From the NCBI GenBank assembly GCA_037176705.1, contig CM073905.1, forward strand, positions 31,652,986 to 31,716,985: a stretch of 64,000 nucleotides of DNA, given 5' to 3'. The position numbers and the translations under genes were made by a program. Shown here piece after piece: positions 49,714 to 62,429 of this stretch; the first letter of the stretch is position 1; each line of letters begins with the position of its first letter. This stretch comes from Molossus alvarezi. Taxonomy: Eukaryota > Chordata > Mammalia > Chiroptera > Molossidae. The notes beneath the pieces were generated by a model. That model did no database searches. It worked only from the letters and a program-made list of their open reading frames with translations, and was not told the DNA's origin.

Positions 49714-51320
49714 GATGGAATTATTAAGCTAAATGTGCTTGGAATTGAGAGAACAAGCTAAAGTCTAACTTTTGCATGTAAATAAAATTGATGTGATACC
49801 ACAGGCAACTTACTGAACCATGTAATTAGTTTTTTCTATGAAAAATGAGACATTTATACCAAGATTGTGGTGAAATAGCATGTAAAGGGCTTATGTTCTA
49901 ATGAAATGAAAATTAAGCAGTTGGTAAAAAATTATAATTTAAAGTTGCTGTAGGGAACAGTTAAATCTAATCATTCGATTGGTAGGAGAGATTTATGTTT
50001 GGCAAGTACAGACATTATGGTCTAATATTTTTGCATTGATATAAAGTCATCTACTTGTATAAAGTGAACCTGAGTTCACTTACTCCATTATGGAGCAAGT
50101 AGTGTTGAAAATTAACCTAAATCTAGATAATGGATTATTTGGTGTAGTACTTTTCCCCCCCTTGATGTGTAAATAAAATTTTAGTGATAGATACATTGTG
50201 AATAAGATGTAACAATTTTAAGGATAGCCTATATGATTATTTCTTCCTTTTTTGTGTATATTTTATTTCAAAATTTTGTTCTTTAAAAGATAACTTGAAC
50301 AATTAGAAGAGATTTCTGTACATGAAAGTGGTATAAAGATATCTTTGCCCAGTAAAACAATTTCTTTGTTTTATCTTGTTCAGGGAGTTTAATGTAAGAA
50401 TCTGAATGCGGTAAATTGGAGAAAACTTTTAGATATTAGTAGAATTAAGGGCCTAATTAATCTGAGAAAATACATGTTTGAACATTAAAAATGAATATGG
50501 TAGAGATATAAAATTGCATATATAGAGTAAAACACCTTTTGCTACAAAATTTACAAGCAAATTTATTGCTAACATATTCAGATGGCATCAGATCAGTCTT
50601 ACTGTTTAGAGTATTTTATATAGGAGGTGAAATAAAAAGTCCTTAAAATAAAACCGGTTTTTCTTTTAAGGAAGGAAGAAGATTGGAGTGCTCTAGGTGG
50701 GTCATCATTGAGAGGACTCAATGAGTGTCCTTTCCCATTTATACAGTTGTAGTTATCGGAACCAAAGGGAAACTGAAGCTTAGAAAAAGTCCATGATTTA
50801 ATCATGTCACTAGTAATAGCAGAACGCACATCCATATTTTGTACCCTTTCTAATTGAAACCATTATCGACTCTGAAGCTATACGTAACATGAAATTGTGA
50901 TTGTGCCATCTAAAATGAGTAAATCAACTTTACCAATCTTTTGAAAGAAAACTCACATAACTATTATAATTCTCTTTATATAAAATCAAATCTATTTTTA
51001 TTACTTACAGAAAGAACACTAGCTTGCATAGTTGGGACAAAGGACTTACTTTTTTTTTTATATATTTTAAACGTTTTCTGTGACCTTTGGCAAATGTTGA
51101 TTCTAATGTTAGCTCATACACTTGGATTAGTCTAGATCCTCTGAGCTGAGCACACCAAATTGATAACTCGGAAGTAAAAATAAATAAAACTAATTTTGGA
51201 GTAAAAAAAAATGACACAATACATCTGATATTTAAACTTGATATGAGATTAGCATTTACCTTTATAAAGTAGCCTATTGAGGTATCTGAAAAGCTAGAAT
51301 TAATATCTTTTGTCATTAGA
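49714..51320. other. AT-rich intron 2 spacer
   Basis: No gene. A possible reverse MIR fragment lies near 50755-50840 ('gaaactgaagcttagaaaaa'). Confidence 0.45.
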
Positions 51321-51324
51321 GTTC

Positions 51325-51560
51325 TTTTTTCTTTTTTACAAAAAAAAATTCTTTTATTGATTTTAGAGAGAAAGGAAGTGAGAGGGAGAGAGAAATAGAA
51401 ACATTGATGAAAGAGAACATTGATTGCCCACCTCCCGCATGCCCCTCACTGGGGATCAGGCCCACAACCTGGACATGTGTCCTGGCCAGGAATCGAACCA
51501 GCAACATCTTGATGCATGGGTCGATGCTCAACCACTGAGCCACACTGGCCGGACTCTCTT
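51325..51560 (-). mobile_element. Ves SINE, type B
   Basis: Body 'cttttattgattttagagag' to 'gccacactggccggac'. T/C-rich flanks ('gttcttttttcttttt' and 'ctcttttctttttat') look like target copies but are too simple to define. Confidence 0.88.
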
Positions 51561-53515
51561 TTCTTTTTATAGATCTGTTCTCATAGTCCCAGATCTTGAA
51601 AAATCAAATCTGTAGTAAAAGAACAGGATAACTGTTAGGTGAAGTGGGGACTGGTTGTTGAGGCTCCCATTTAGTTAAGTTACATGGCATTTTGACTTGT
51701 TTAATGTGTACTGTAATAGGCTGAACTGATTTTTAGATGTCTGCGCTTAAACTTGCATGAATAATTGAGAAAAATTATTTACAAATGTTTTTAATTTTGT
51801 TTTGTTTTTATGATGCTTGTGTAAATAGCAAGTACAACTTGATAGAGATACTCATCGAGCATCCCTAGGAGCTAAGCTTTTTAAATTCTTTACAAAATAT
51901 ATTTTAATGGTAGAAACACATAAATATGCTTCTTCTCCCCTCTTCCAAAAGATCCTAGCAGTTTAGAAATTTGTTTTAATCACTAGAGAATTATTAAATT
52001 GGATTATGTTACTTTAAGTATTTCATAACTGAGCTGCTGTCCTGGTGTTACCTGATGAGATTCTCATTGAATATCATTATGGCTAGTAAGTGTTTGATAA
52101 TTTTCTTTAAAACTCCATCTGTGTAAATATTTTTGAACAATTTTCTACAAGTACTAGTCCATATACCTGTTTCTTGTAAACCTGACATTGATAAAATGCA
52201 CTCTTTGTATAATTGGGTATTGTTTTGATCATGGCTCTTTCATATTGTGATTTGGCAGTGATTTCAACACAATAAGCATTATCCTCTCGAGGCCAATCTA
52301 GGATTGAACTAAAGGGCTTCCACAATATCCACATGATCACAATTAGTTGTTTTGTGTGTGTGTGTGTGTGTGTGCTGTGATAGTGTAGCTGAATATGAGC
52401 TGGTTGCTAACTTACAGGGTAGAATAATACTTACCCTATAAGTTGTAGTTTGTAATTAGTCATGCTGTAGAATCAGCTTGATAACAATATTTTATTTTAA
52501 GATAAAAATTAGGTAAAGATTATGTACTTTTATGTTGGAAAAGACTGTGTGTGTACATTGGTAAAATAAAAGAGCAATCACAAATCTGTTACTAGTAATT
52601 TCTTTCTCCTATTTTATATCATGCCATATATAAAATATCTTCCATTTTACAAATTCCTTTTATTTATGAATTTGCTAGCCTTGGTTGGAGGGAGGTAGGA
52701 CTTTTTGCTAATCTTCTCAAAGGCTGACTTTCTTGAAGGCTTACTTTCTGACATCAGTAGAAAATATGTAAATATTTGTGGAATGACTGCCTGAATAAGG
52801 GAAGTATGATTTTTTTCACAGGTAATCATGGAGTTGTTTGAATGTAAGCGATTTTGATGTTTGGGCATTTTATTCACATTGAAATATATTTAGTCTAAAA
52901 CAAAAATTTAGATACTCTTAGTTCAGTTTCAGGCAGTATTATTTTAAATTTATTTTAAAAATACTCTAGCAGATACTAATAATGGAAAGGATGCCTGCCT
53001 TGGTATCCTTGGACAAATTACACACAACTCTGATTGCTTAGGGAGAAAATCACATTTGTTGACAATGAGTCTATTATGGAAAAATTGATCATGTCATTTA
53101 TTGGTTTCACAACGAATGCATTCAACAAAGAGAGAGGGGCTCTTGATTTGAGTAGCAAATGTGGCTGGGGCAATTATCCCCATTGCTCCAGTAAAAGCTT
53201 CATTAACCAGAACTCAGTTTGAGCCCTCAAATAAATTTAAATATGCATCTCCCTAGTCCCCTAACCCATCCTCCTTATTAAGCACATACCACTTTACAGA
53301 AAAAGGTTAAATGGCTGAAATATATACCATTATCAGTGATTAGTCCAGATGTGCATAGATGTCAGTTTTTTTCCCAGTATAGTTGGGGCAGTGAGCTAGA
53401 AGATACTAAGAGGGGACAAAAACATTTTCATGTGATGTCCTGGGGTCAGTACTGACTCAGCTCAGTTGCTCACACGTTTAAATTTATATTGTTGTGTAAC
53501 AATAATAAAACAAAG
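51561..53515. other. AT-rich intron 2 spacer with (TG)n
   Basis: Single-copy DNA with a (TG)11-type microsatellite at about 52352-52374. No gene. Confidence 0.5.
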
Positions 53516-53517
53516 TA

Positions 53518-53636
53518 TGAAGGATTATTATTTTTTTTTTTTGGTACGTGCCCTTAGTGGGAACCAAACCCAGGACTCTCTGGTCCGTAGGCCGACGCTC
53601 CAGCTGCTGAGCCAAACTGGCCAGGGCCTGAAGGAT
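53518..53636 (-). mobile_element. Ves SINE, truncated to its 5' tRNA-like part
   Basis: Poly-T followed directly by 'ggtacgtgcccttagtggga' and the head 'gagccaaactggccagggcc'. Direct repeats TGAAGGAT at 53518-53525 and 53629-53636. The CT tract and 3' hairpin are missing, so the A tail joins the tRNA-like part. Confidence 0.88.
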
Positions 53637-53704
53637 GCTTTAAAAGTATTCTTTTAGTGTTATAAAGTGTTATCACTGTTTCATGATATTTCATATTTAT
53701 TATT

Positions 53705-54430
53705 AATACCATGTATGTATTCAACAGATATTTATTGAGTCTATATTGTGTTAGGTGCTGTGAGGAATAGAGAAATGAATCAAAAATATATTGTTTTTCA
53801 GAAGCTGACAGTCTCAGCATATGTACATAGATCATTGTTACAGATGTCTTTAAGAGAGGCACATAGTATGATTGAAATTATATGGAAGGAGGCAGAGCTT
53901 TGAGGAAAAGTTGATTCTTGAACTGAGCCTTTAAAGAATGGGTAGAATTTAGGTATTTGGATATATGGCTATGGCAGGGTAAGGACCTTTTACATATGTG
54001 GAATTGCATATGTAAGGATATTGAATAGGAAAGTTTGGAATATTTATTGGAGAAGAGTTAAAGATGAGAAGTTGATTGGAAATGCATATTTGGCCCTGGC
54101 TGGTTTGGCTCAGCGGTTAGAGCGTCAACCCATGGACCAAAGGGTGCGGGTTCAATTACCGGTCAAGGGCACATACTGGTCCCCCAGCACTGGTCAGGGT
54201 TGTGCGGGAGGCAGTCGATAGATGTGTTTCTCTCACATTAATGTTATTCTCTCTTTTTCCCTCCCATCCACTCTATCAAAAAATCAGTGGAAAAATATCC
54301 TTCAGCTAGGATTAACCAAAAAAAAAGCATATTTGTGCATGATGGTGTTGGAACTTAAACACCAGACTAAGAAGTTTGGACTAAATAGGTAGTTGGGGGT
54401 GCTGAGAATTTGTGAATAGATCTAGATGGG
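53705..54430 (+). repeat. CR1-clade LINE (L2/L3-like), split by a SINE
   Basis: 'attcaacagatatttattga', 'gttaggtgctgtgaggaata', 'tgaactgagcctttaaagaa' and, past the SINE, 'actaagaagtttggactaaa' are in the order expected of one ancient element interrupted at 54084-54335. Confidence 0.55.
54084..54335 (+). mobile_element. Ves SINE, type A, 9-bp TSD
   Basis: Direct repeats GCATATTTG at 54084-54092 and 54327-54335. Starts GCCCTGGCTGGTTTGGCTCA; hairpin ATCCT...AGGAT with a 6-base loop. Confidence 0.94.
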
Positions 54431-54559
54431 AAGCTACCTGCAGGCTATAAAACAGTATGGATGGGAAGGACCTTCATCTGTCTTTTGCCTATCATTGTAT
54501 TTCACATGTTTGTTGAATAAATTGATTAGTAAATGAATGAGTGTAATGGAAGTTTGTAT

Positions 54560-54819
54560 AAAGATCATCAATCTAGCCCTGGGTGGTTTGGCTCACTGGT
54601 TAAAGCATTGGTCCTCAGACCAATGAGTTTCGGTTGCCAGTTTGTCCCCGGCCCTGGTTGGGTTGTATGGGAGGCAGCCAGTAGATGTGTCCCTCTCGTG
54701 TCAGTGTTTCTCTCTCTCCCTCTATGTTCCTTCCTCCCACTCTATCTAAAGATAAATAGAATAATATCCTTGGGTGAGGATTTAAAAAAAAAAAAAAAAA
54801 AAAAGATCATCAGTCTAGC
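54560..54819 (+). mobile_element. Ves SINE, type A, 18-bp TSD, internal deletion
   Basis: Direct repeats AAAGATCATCAATCTAGC (54560-54577) and the same with one change (54802-54819). Part of the tRNA-like B-box region is missing ('gagtttcggttgccagtttg'). It has a long A tail and a hairpin with a G-U pair. Confidence 0.94.
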
Positions 54820-54922
54820 ACTGTTGCATACTATGAAGTCCTTCCAATATTCTGGATCACATAGGAAAACATGCTGTTGTTATAGGAGACTGTTTTAAGT
54901 GGACTGACTATATGACCACATT

Positions 54923-55232
54923 TGAAAGATTTTCTTTTTCTTTTCTTAAGATCAACTCTTCTGATTTTTATTTATGTATTTTTTAATCCTCACTAGAGGA
55001 TATTTTTCCATTGATTTTTAGATAGAGTGGAAGGGAGGGAGGGAGAGAGAGGGAGCGAAACCTTGCTGTGAGAGAGAGACATTAATTGGTTGCCTCCTGC
55101 ACGACCCTGACGGAGGCCGGAACCTGCAACCCAGGTATGTGCCCTTGACTGTGAATCAAACCCATGACCCCTTGGTCTGCAGGCTGATGCTCCAACCACT
55201 GAGCCAAACCAGCCAAGGTGAAAGATTTTCTT
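54923..55232 (-). mobile_element. Ves SINE, type A, with extra 3' unique sequence
   Basis: Direct repeats TGAAAGATTTTCTT at 54923-54936 and 55219-55232. The SINE 3' end is at about 54984, leaving about 47 bases of non-SINE, partly non-A sequence between the hairpin/tail and the left TSD. Confidence 0.88.
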
Positions 55233-56785
55233 GATGAATTGATTTCTTTTTAACCACATACTGAAAAGAAGTAATACAATTTTTTCTTCTTTTTTTTCAG
55301 TTGCTTATTTTCTATAGTCTGGAGTTTAATTTTAAAAGTTTTATTAAAATTAATTGTTTTTCATAAATTTATTAGTGTCGTAGGTAGCAGGTAGATTGGG
55401 CAGTTGGCAAAAAAGCTTGTGCTCTGATTATCCAGAAAAACAAGGGTTATGGAAGAGTGCTATTTATTGGATAAAAGAGTATAATGATACTCTTGCTTGT
55501 AAATTTATAAATACATTATGGATTGAATTGGCTTTCCTACTTATGTTATAAATTGTCAGCCCAACACTAGAATTGGTAGTTGCTACATTTAAATGATTAG
55601 CTAAGATTATTTTCCTGAGGCTCTCTGGGAACTGCATGTTTCACTGTAGAATCAAATGACTGAAAGCTTTCATTGAGCTTTCTCTCTTTTTCACCTGTAA
55701 ATCCCAAATTAATTACTAAGTAATTTAAATATCATGGCTAAATATTGCTACATAATAGAATGAGTTATTATATGATTTACGCAAACGTTTTCAATGAAAT
55801 CCTTAATGGATTTTTTTTAATGTTAGTATACTTTTTTGTTCTATTGTTATAAAGATAGCTTTTTGGTTTCATCTACTTTCTAAATATTTAAGACAGTAAG
55901 TTAGTACTTTGCAAGTTCTGCAATTTTAAAGTGGCATTTTTCAAAGACTGATAGCAAAGTTTATCTATCCCCTCCAAAGATTCTTGTAAACAGTCTTGCA
56001 CATATACCCAGAGAAGCTCAAATTGCCTGTATTAGGTGTAATTTCTGTCTGGTAACACATGGAATGCAGCCATGTCTCCCAGAGGATGCTTGGACGAGTC
56101 CCTCCATCATTAGTGAATCATGCCTTTATGCCCAGGAACCGTCTGTCATTCTTTTTTCCATTGGTGGCCTTAGCTCAGCTGGCTTTCAGTAGAAGTATAG
56201 GTCATGGATTGTGGATTACTCCTTCCTATTCAGCCTCATGTATCCAAAATGAAATAGGCCAGGAAGAAATTTACCGTTCTTATGTTACCTTTTACCTTTG
56301 GAGAAGGTAGACACTATAAGTATAGTAAGTAAACTAAAAATAAGATTGAGTATTCATACTTTGCCTCTCCCTTCAATATGTCATCATAGAGAAGTGGTTT
56401 AGATTATCTCTAGTATAGGAATTACAGCTTTATTTTATGATATAACATGCAGTGAATGTGAAAAGCTCATAGATTTAAATGCTGTGTAAATGCATTTCAT
56501 AGTCATACTTTTCCTTTAATGAACTCCACTGTCAGAATATTTAAATCTTCATCAATTTATTTTATAATTCATAGTTTTGATTATAATTTCTACTTGTAGA
56601 TAAAATTTGACTTCTTTTTTACCTTATATCAGTATAGTCTCAATGAAATTATGTATAGGCATTTGATTGTTTTAAAAGTGGTCTCTTACAACTCTCCATT
56701 TTCTGGCTTTGGCTGTGTAAAGATGATTGATAATATCTATGCCTTTACTCCTGAAGGGGTTTTAGAGTAAAAGATTAAAATGATA
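55233..56785. other. Intron 2 spacer, no gene seen
   Basis: AT-rich single-copy DNA. An 83-codon frame at 56059-56310 has no recognisable features. Confidence 0.45.
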
Positions 56786-57034
56786 TCCCATATTGTGCTT
56801 TTAAAAAATTTTTTTTTCTCTTTATTGATTTTAGAGAGAGAGGAAGAGAGAGGGAGAAAGAGATAGAAACATCAGTGAGAGAGAACATTGATTGGCCACC
56901 TCCTGCACGCCCCCCCACTGGGGATTTGGCCCACAACCTGGGCATGTGCCCTGACCCTGAGTCGAAATGGCGACCTCTTGGTGCATGGGTCAACGCTCAA
57001 CCACTGAGTTACAGTGGCCGGGTTCCCATATTGT
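56786..57034 (-). mobile_element. Ves SINE, type B, 11-bp TSD
   Basis: Direct repeats TCCCATATTGT at 56786-56796 and 57024-57034. Body 'ctctttattgattttagaga' to 'gttacagtggccgggt'. Confidence 0.95.
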
Positions 57035-58320
57035 TTTAAATAGGGAATTATGATCTAATCCTTGAAAATTATACTAAGTGTATGGTATTTGTTAATTATC
57101 AATTGACCAGAGTGTTTTTGACTTTCTGTTGACTATTATTACATTAAACAGATTAATCAAGGATATTTGATTAACAAGGGTTACTATTCCAAATTCATGT
57201 TGCATGCCATATTAAGTTATTTCCCTTTCCACATTTGTTTTTTTATGTGCAGAATAGTTTTTATTTACGCTTTTGTGCCTAATTTTATAGTACAATAAAC
57301 TAATAATAAATGATGGTTTGAAATACTTATATGGTCAAACTAGAAACCAGACAATAATCAAATATTTATAGTTTACTTGCTTTGTGTTAGGCATTATGGG
57401 ATCGTGCTGGGTGCTTGATGATCAGGCTTGGGGTGGAAAGTAGTTTTGGATTTATTCTTTCCTTCTGAATCTTAAATGATTTACAGGGAGAAATATAAGA
57501 TTTGCTGATTTGTTTTTTTGCACCTTTTGTGTTTATTAAACTCATTTTTGTTCAATAGGTAGGATAGATTTAGTTATGAAATAAATAAGTAGCAGTCTTT
57601 ACCATACTGAAACTGTTCATTTAACTAGTTGAACACTAGAGGGACTTCAAACTAATCATTGACTTTTTAGTCTAGTAGTATATTTGTTGAGATGCTTTAT
57701 TCAAAGAGCAGAACCATATGGTTTTTTCCAGCTCTTTAGTTTTCCCATGGTTAAGTATTGTGCCCCAAAATTTACCTGATACCTTATTTGGTTAATTAAT
57801 TTGTAAGTATATGGACTAGAAAATTTAACCTTTGCCAGTTTCGGATCAAAGCAAAAAGGCCTTGATTGGTTGGTTATAGCCTTTATTTAAACCCAGTCTA
57901 TATATTTAGATAGCCTGCTGGAAGTATGGACAATCAGGATGTTGGCTATATAAATAATCAGTTTATAGGTTGTTTTTTAAATCTCTGAGTGAAAGCAAAT
58001 AGAGTTTGGGAAAACTATAGTCATTGGACCAATAATTCAAATTATTATTTTATCGATATTTAAAATTATTCCATGATTATTAGAGAGCAACTTTTTGGAA
58101 TTTAGTCTTTAGTCATTAAAAGATTGAACACTTCTTGAAAAAAACTGTACTTCAATTTTGGTATTAACGTACTCTCAAAATAATTTTGCCTTGAAAATGA
58201 TAAAAATTTCAAATCACAAAAATGTAAAGTTATATGTGTACAGTAAATGAATGCTTCTGAAAGTTTGATTTGATGGTTATCCAGGGATTTTAACTCAGAT
58301 TATATTATGAACATAAAAAA
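57035..58320. other. Intron 2 spacer, no gene seen
   Basis: AT-rich single-copy DNA with no recognisable element. Confidence 0.45.
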
Positions 58321-58321
58321 T

Positions 58322-58560
58322 GAATCAGTCCGGCTGGTGTGGCTCAGTGGTTGAGTGGCGACCCATGCACCAAGAGGTCACTGGTTTGAATCCCAGTCGG
58401 GATACATGCCCAGGTTGTGGGCCAGATCCCCATAGGGGGGCATGCAGGAGGTGGCCAATTGATGTTCTCATCGATGTTTCTATCTCTCTCTCCCTCTCCC
58501 TTCCTATGTAAAATCAATAAAGGAAAAAAAAAATTAAAGAAAAAAAAAAAAGAATCAATC
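58322..58560 (+). mobile_element. Ves SINE, type B, 9-bp TSD
   Basis: Direct repeats GAATCAGTC (58322-58330) and GAATCAATC (58552-58560). Body 'cggctggtgtggctcagtgg' to 'aaaatcaataaaggaaaaaa'. Confidence 0.93.
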
Positions 58561-60520
58561 TTTATATTCATATATCCTTTTGTAAGGAAGTCCTAAAGAT
58601 CACTTAAAGATTCATAACATGAATGAGTTGGGTATAGAAATCTTAATTTTCTACTGAAATAATTTTATTTTTTCATTTTTATATTTGTAATGCTGATATA
58701 AAGTTTATCTCATAAATAGTTTGTTATAATACTCGCACACTGGTAGAAATAGACATTTGCCTTCACCTTTAACAGTTTGCTACACTTTTTTAAATGTGGC
58801 AGAATGTACACTAATAACAAATGTAATATAATTCATATTTATGAATAGACATCTTGCTCTTTATTTCATTTTCCTTGATTATATACTTTTAAAATTTAGT
58901 ACTATATAAATTAAAGTGAGGCCAGTTATATATAGGAAAAGAGAATTTGAAAATGCCCAATTCTTTATTATTGCTATTCTATCTACTCCCAACAATTTTG
59001 ACTGACTAAAATGATCTATGGAATTGGCTTTTATACCTTAAGTATCCAGTGACACTTTTCATTCTAACTTGTAAAAACTATGATATGAAGTCAAGGTATA
59101 CATTTGTTTAGATCATTGAAAAATTATGTACAGTATATCCAGTTCATTTATGTTCCTTATATAATTGAAAAAGTATTTAAAGCTATCCTTTGTCGGCTTT
59201 TGCATGTATGAAAATATAAATTACCATTGAATTCTTAATGTAGTCATTTCTTTGGAAAAACCATTGTTGAGAATATTTTACTGCTAGTTTTAAGTGCTTT
59301 GCATAATGCTGATAAGTACTCTGTTAAACTACAGAATTTGTCTTGGGTTACTTGGAGAAGAAATTTGAAATTGGAGAGTATTTTACAACTTCATTATCCT
59401 TCTTAAAAGTATGGTCTTTATGTCATAAGAAAAAATGTTGGTGTGTTAAGTATGAAGCTGTTTTCTGAAGATTGAGTTTCTGGAAAATGCCAAAAAGTAC
59501 ACCGAGTACTGAACTATGAATTCCAGAGTTAGGATAAAGGCATGTGGGATATAAAAAGCATGTTTTTTGTTGTTGTAAATGTTGGCGAGGTGACATAAAC
59601 TGATCCTGACTTTGTTATATTTAGGGGTAGTGGGCAATCATTGCCCAATGTATTAAGTAATAGATTTTAAGAGTTTTTTTTTTTTTTAAATTTACAGAGC
59701 TAGATTAAGGTTAAGATTAAGGGTACTATTAAGGAAATTTTGTAAAGATTTAAATCCTGTCTTTTATTCTGTGCTTTGGCTTTTTAGAACAGTATTATGT
59801 GAGGTACATTTGATCACTGAATGCCTCTGGGTTAAAATATAATTCAGTAGTTCCTAAAATGACCTGGCAAAGGTTTAATTAGAAAAAGGCTAATTAGATA
59901 GCTTTTTTTTTTTTAAATCAAATCTTTTATATTTGGAGGAGGAGGGAAGTATAGAATTCCATTCAACAAGCGCTTGTTGAGTGCTGGGTGCTTTGCCAGT
60001 GTGCTGGGAATAGCATGGTCACTGCTTTCCAGGGGCATAAAGTATATAGTTAGTTGTTCATTTTTTCCCAGAAATTTAATAATGAAAAATTTAATTTAGT
60101 GCACCTTATTTTGGAATAGTTCTCAGGATGCTTGTGAAGTTTTAAGTGGGTTTTCTTTACTCTTACTGTGTCTTTTTGTTTATTCATTGTTCGGGTATTA
60201 CTGTATTTTGAGCATGGGCCAAGTAGGTGCTAGGTATTTAGCATTTACTGGTAAATGCAACTCAGTTCTTAGATCTCTTGGAGTTTATAGTAGGACAGTT
60301 AGATGAGTACACAACACAATGTGATAAATGCTCTGATGGGGTAGTAGTTCTGCTCTGTTCATGTTTTATCTTCCTCTAAGTTATTGTTCCTGCTGGTGAC
60401 ATCAGGGATTTGTGTCTTCAGTTTAAAATGTTTAACCAACTAAATTTGAGTGTTGTCTTTTTTAAGATGCCTTTACCTTGGGATGATAGGAAGATGAGCT
60501 AGATGTGAACTTTATTATTA
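58561..60520. other. Intron 2 spacer with CR1-clade scraps
   Basis: AT-rich DNA. L2/L3-like phrases occur near 59957-60040 ('attccattcaacaagcgctt') and 60190-60340 ('agtaggtgctaggtatttag'). No gene. Confidence 0.4.
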
Positions 60521-60534
60521 TTTTTTTTGGGGTG

Positions 60535-60715
60535 GGAGGATGTGACTAATCTTATTGTTGAAGGGGTGGGGAGAGGTGGAGGGTGTAGGGGGGATAAATG
60601 GTGGTGAACACACAATACAATATACCGATGATGTATTATAGAATTGTACACCTGAAGCATATAATTTTATCAACCAATGTCACCCCAATAAATTCAATTA
60701 AAAAGAAAAAGAAAC
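60535..60715 (+). mobile_element. L1 3' end, 5'-truncated
   Basis: G-rich tract (about 60561-60600), then 'acacaatacaatataccgat', 'gtattatagaattgtacacc', 'tttatcaaccaatgtcaccc' and 'caataaattcaattaaaaag'. It ends with the same terminal motif as the 55-nt stub at 49646. TSD not resolved. Confidence 0.8.
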
Positions 60716-61144
60716 TCAAGGGGGACGTAGTTACGGTCACAGCAACTAAATTTGCAGGTCCAAAGTATAAAGTTTAAAAAATTTTGCTTTGTCATTTATC
60801 TCCTGCATCCCCAGATTCAGTTTTTCAATCCCTTAATAACACCAGACAGTTGCGTATCAAAACTTGCCTTCTCTCAGTGGGTTCCTGCTTCTTTTCAACA
60901 TAGGTTGTTATCTTCGCCCAAGTAACCTCTATTCATGTTAATGTGTTGTTCTTTCCTTCCAGGGCATGCTAACCTTAAGGAGTGAGAGTAGACATCTCAG
61001 CACAATTGAGTGAAGGTCTTCAATTAATATTTTATAAAGCTAAATTACCAGTTTTGTAAAAACAAGTAAAAAATTAAAGTTTTCTTCTAGTGGAAGACAA
61101 TGGATTTTGCTCAAAGTTTTCTGTTCTTAATAATCAACTTGCAT

Positions 61145-61250
61145 GCCCTGGTCGGTTTTGCTCAGTGGTTAGAGCGTCGGCCTGTGGACCAGAGAGTCCC
61201 GGGTTCGGTTCCCACTAGGGGCATGTACCAAAAATAATAATAATAATAAT
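61145..61250 (+). mobile_element. Ves SINE tRNA-head only, with (AAT)n tail
   Basis: About 85 bases of the type A head ('gccctggtcggttttgctca' to 'gggcatgtacc') joined directly to an A-rich (AAT)n tail. The CT tract and 3' hairpin are absent. Flanking 'aacttgc' and 'aactttgc' may be imperfect target copies. Confidence 0.85.
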
Positions 61251-61609
61251 AAACTTTGCTGATATGATATTCACATATATTATTATGACTTTTTTTTTTT
61301 TTAATGTATTGCACATACCAGATCTGTCTTGTAGTTAGATACATTTTGGTTAGGGATTTTCATTGTTAAATCAAACATAGCAGCAGCATGCTGGTCTTTG
61401 CTACAATTATCATCTCTTTGACCACCTATAAAATTCTCTTGACTAGCTATACCCCTTACCTTGAATAGGATGTTCATGAGTATGGAATAAAAGAGGATGG
61501 ATCCAGGTCTCAGCATGGCTCCATGCTTCTTACCTTGACCAGTAAAGTGACTTTTCATAATTTTCCCCCAGTATTTATATCACTAATCAGCACATGTTAA
61601 AACTAAATT

Positions 61610-61876
61610 TGGTGTTACCTGGCTGGTTTTGCTCAGTGGTTAGAGTGTTGGCCTGCTGACCAAAGAGTTGAGGGTTCGATTCCTGTCAAGGGCACGTACC
61701 TCAGTTACGGTTTGACCCTTGGCCCTGTTTGGGGTTGTGCAGGAGGCAACCAGTTGATGTGTCTCTCTTACGTCGATGTTTCTCTCCCCCTCCCTCCTTC
61801 CTCCCAGTCTTTCTGAAGATAAATGGAAAAATATCCTCAGATGAGGATTAGAAATAAATAAATAAAAGCTGGTGTT
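61610..61876 (+). mobile_element. Ves SINE, type A
   Basis: Direct repeats TGGTGTT at 61610-61616 and 61870-61876. Complete hairpin with an altered loop (ATCCTC-AGAT-GAGGAT at 61833-61848) and an (AAAT)n tail. Confidence 0.93.
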
Positions 61877-62099
61877 CTTGAGCAGCTTTTTCCATTTTCT
61901 CTTTTTCCAACTGCTTTGAGACCTTTACATAGCTTCCTCCAGAAGCATGTCTGTCCCCTTCTTTCCTGAGACATTGATTCTTGAAGTTGTTCAGATGTTA
62001 GTAGAAGTGATTACTATCAATAGTAATAGTGCACTTTATCATGTATGCAGTAGGAAGCTGGAGGTACAGATAAAATGCGTTGGGAATTTGGAAGAGTAG

Positions 62100-62420
62100 A
62101 GATGGTCTGTAGTTACCCAGATTAAGCAAGTCTTTGGAGGAAGTGGCATTTAAAACGATGCTTTAGAGAGTTGAATTGGGATATGGGTTTCAGGGACAGA
62201 AAGAAGAAAGGTAGTTCTGTAAAAATGACCAACAAGTGCAAAGGCACAGCTAGAATTTCAGCTTGGCTGTGGTAAAGAGGAAGAAAAAATAACTTTAGAA
62301 AGGTAGTTCAAATCAGATCATGGGGGGCACCTTGACTCTTGGGTTTAAGGCATTACCACTATTCAGTAGACCGTTAATGGGATCTTTTGAGAGTCTCCAG
62401 CAGTTAAAAGGGTTAATTTG
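62100..62420 (+). repeat. CR1-clade LINE (L2/L3-like) fragment
   Basis: 'accaacaagtgcaaaggcac', 'aatcagatcatggggggcac' and 'gttaatgggatcttttgaga' match the segment order seen at 19640-19930. Diverged, no open frame. Confidence 0.5.
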
Positions 62421-62429
62421 GGCTGCAGT

